A stretch of DNA of 7,826 nt from Bacteroidota bacterium (GTDB taxonomy: Bacteria > Bacteroidota > Bacteroidia > Chitinophagales > Chitinophagaceae). A program made the translations under genes and the position numbers. The notes under the pieces are model-generated. The model saw only the letters and a program-made list of their open reading frames with translations. It was not told the origin of the DNA and made no database searches. Of the stretch, positions 7,006 to 7,826 are shown in pieces (the stretch's first letter is position 1; every line of letters begins with the position of its first letter). Where the stretch lies: assembly GCA_023436425.1 (NCBI GenBank), contig JAEZJD010000052.1:1-7826 (forward strand). Direction: 5' to 3'.

Positions 7006-7826
7006 TCATTGTATCACTTGCTCAATTTCCTGCAACTCGTCCTTAGTAAAAGGTAAGTTGTTCAATGCTTGAACAGAGTCAAGTACCTGCTCTGCTTTAC
7101 TTGCTCCAATTATTACAGACGTAATCCTGTCATCTTTTAAAATCCACGAGAGTGCCATTTGAGCAAGAGATTGACTTCGGTTTTGCGCAATTACATTCAA
7201 TCTGCGCACTTTCTGCAGTACATCTTCGGTTATTCTTTCAGGCATCAAAGCACCATTGCCTCTATCGCTGGCAGCTCTTGAATCTTCAGGTATCCCATTC
7301 AAATATTTGTCTGTAAGAAGCCCCTGCTCAAGCGATGAAAAAGTGATGCACCCTACACCATTTCTTTTCAGCACGTCGAGCAGCCCATTTTCCACCCAAC
7401 GATCGAACATTGAGTATCTCGGCTGATGAATTAGCAGCGGTGTGCCGAGCGATTTCAATACTGCAATTGCATTTTGCGTTTGCTCAGCCGTGTAGCTCGA
7501 AATCCCAACATACAAGGCTTTGCCCTGCCGAACAAGTTGATCTAAAGCCATCATCGTTTCTTCCAGCGGTGTCTCCGGGTCGGGGCGATGATGGTAAAAA
7601 ATATCGACGTAGTCCAGACCCATTCTTTTGAGGCTCTGATCCAGGCTGGCAATGAGATATTTTTTTGAACCGAGGTCTCCGTAAGGACCCGGCCACATTG
7701 GCCATCCGGCTTTTGACGACACAATCATTTCATCGCGATATGACTGTAAGTCTTGCTTCAGAATTTTCCCGAAAGTTTCTTCGGCCGCGCCGGGTGGCGG
7801 CCCATAATTGTTTGCCAGGTCAAAAT
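7006..7826 (-). CDS. Aldo/keto reductase, YghZ/L-glyceraldehyde-3-phosphate reductase type (5' partial)
   Basis: The gene runs off the window end. The reading frame is open through 7826, and the 32 codons upstream of the Met at 7728 encode family sequence (FDLANNYGPPPGAAEETFG), so that Met is internal. About 272 residues are visible, with roughly 55-60 N-terminal residues missing by comparison with the usual length of about 330-346. All four AKR catalytic residues can be seen: Asp and Tyr in FDLANNYG, Lys in SSKAG, and the second His in FYHHRPD. The cofactor-binding GAS-x-x-EQ motif lies near the C-terminus, where NADPH would bind. Relatives reduce L-glyceraldehyde 3-phosphate and methylglyoxal; the substrate here is inferred. 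SSLEQGLLT replaces the more usual SPLAQGLLT, a small departure. The gene converges on ald with 40 bp between, and no strong terminator is seen there. Confidence 0.92.
   Translation of the reverse strand, partial: FDLANNYGPPPGAAEETFGKILKQDLQSYRDEMIVSSKAGWPMWPGPYGDLGSKKYLIASLDQSLKRMGLDYVDIFYHHRPDPETPLEETMMALDQLVRQGKALYVGISSYTAEQTQNAIAVLKSLGTPLLIHQPRYSMFDRWVENGLLDVLKRNGVGCITFSSLEQGLLTDKYLNGIPEDSRAASDRGNGALMPERITEDVLQKVRRLNVIAQNRSQSLAQMALSWILKDDRITSVIIGASKAEQVLDSVQALNNLPFTKDELQEIEQVIQ

Overview
The window looks like an ordinary chromosomal stretch from a member of the Bacteroidota, probably Chitinophagaceae or Sphingobacteriales-like (inference). The evidence is the Bacteroidota-type promoter boxes (TAnnTTTG), the lack of Shine-Dalgarno sequences before starts, the family-specific sequence of the outer-membrane protein and alanine dehydrogenase, and moderate GC with uniform codon use. 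Five of the six genes belong to recognisable families, and the thioredoxin-like gene is placed by fold. I see no insertion sequence, integrase, CRISPR array, tRNA, rRNA or phage gene.

Layout. Positions 1-2517 (+) encode an outer-membrane protein cut at its 5' end by the window edge. It joins an atypical kinase-like module to a BamA/Omp85-type barrel. A small secreted thioredoxin-fold protein follows 15 bp later (2533-3039, +). A copper-type P1B ATPase (3040-5169, -) converges on it, with the two stop codons touching. The copA gene is divergent from tsaE (5275-5715, +; t6A tRNA-modification ATPase), and the roughly 105 bp between them holds a promoter box for each direction. An alanine dehydrogenase (5751-6965, +) follows tsaE and is probably co-transcribed. 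A YghZ-type aldo/keto reductase (7006-7826, -), cut at its 5' end by the window edge, converges on it.

How the genes relate. The first two encode envelope proteins and could form one transcription unit. copA appears to be a stand-alone copper-export gene with its own promoter. tsaE and ald form a probable operon with no obvious functional link. I found no convincing undescribed multi-gene system. The points most worth following up are the kinase-like module with a Gly where the catalytic Asp is expected, fused to an Omp85 barrel; the probably leaderless GTG start of tsaE; and altered membrane-site residues in the P-type ATPase.
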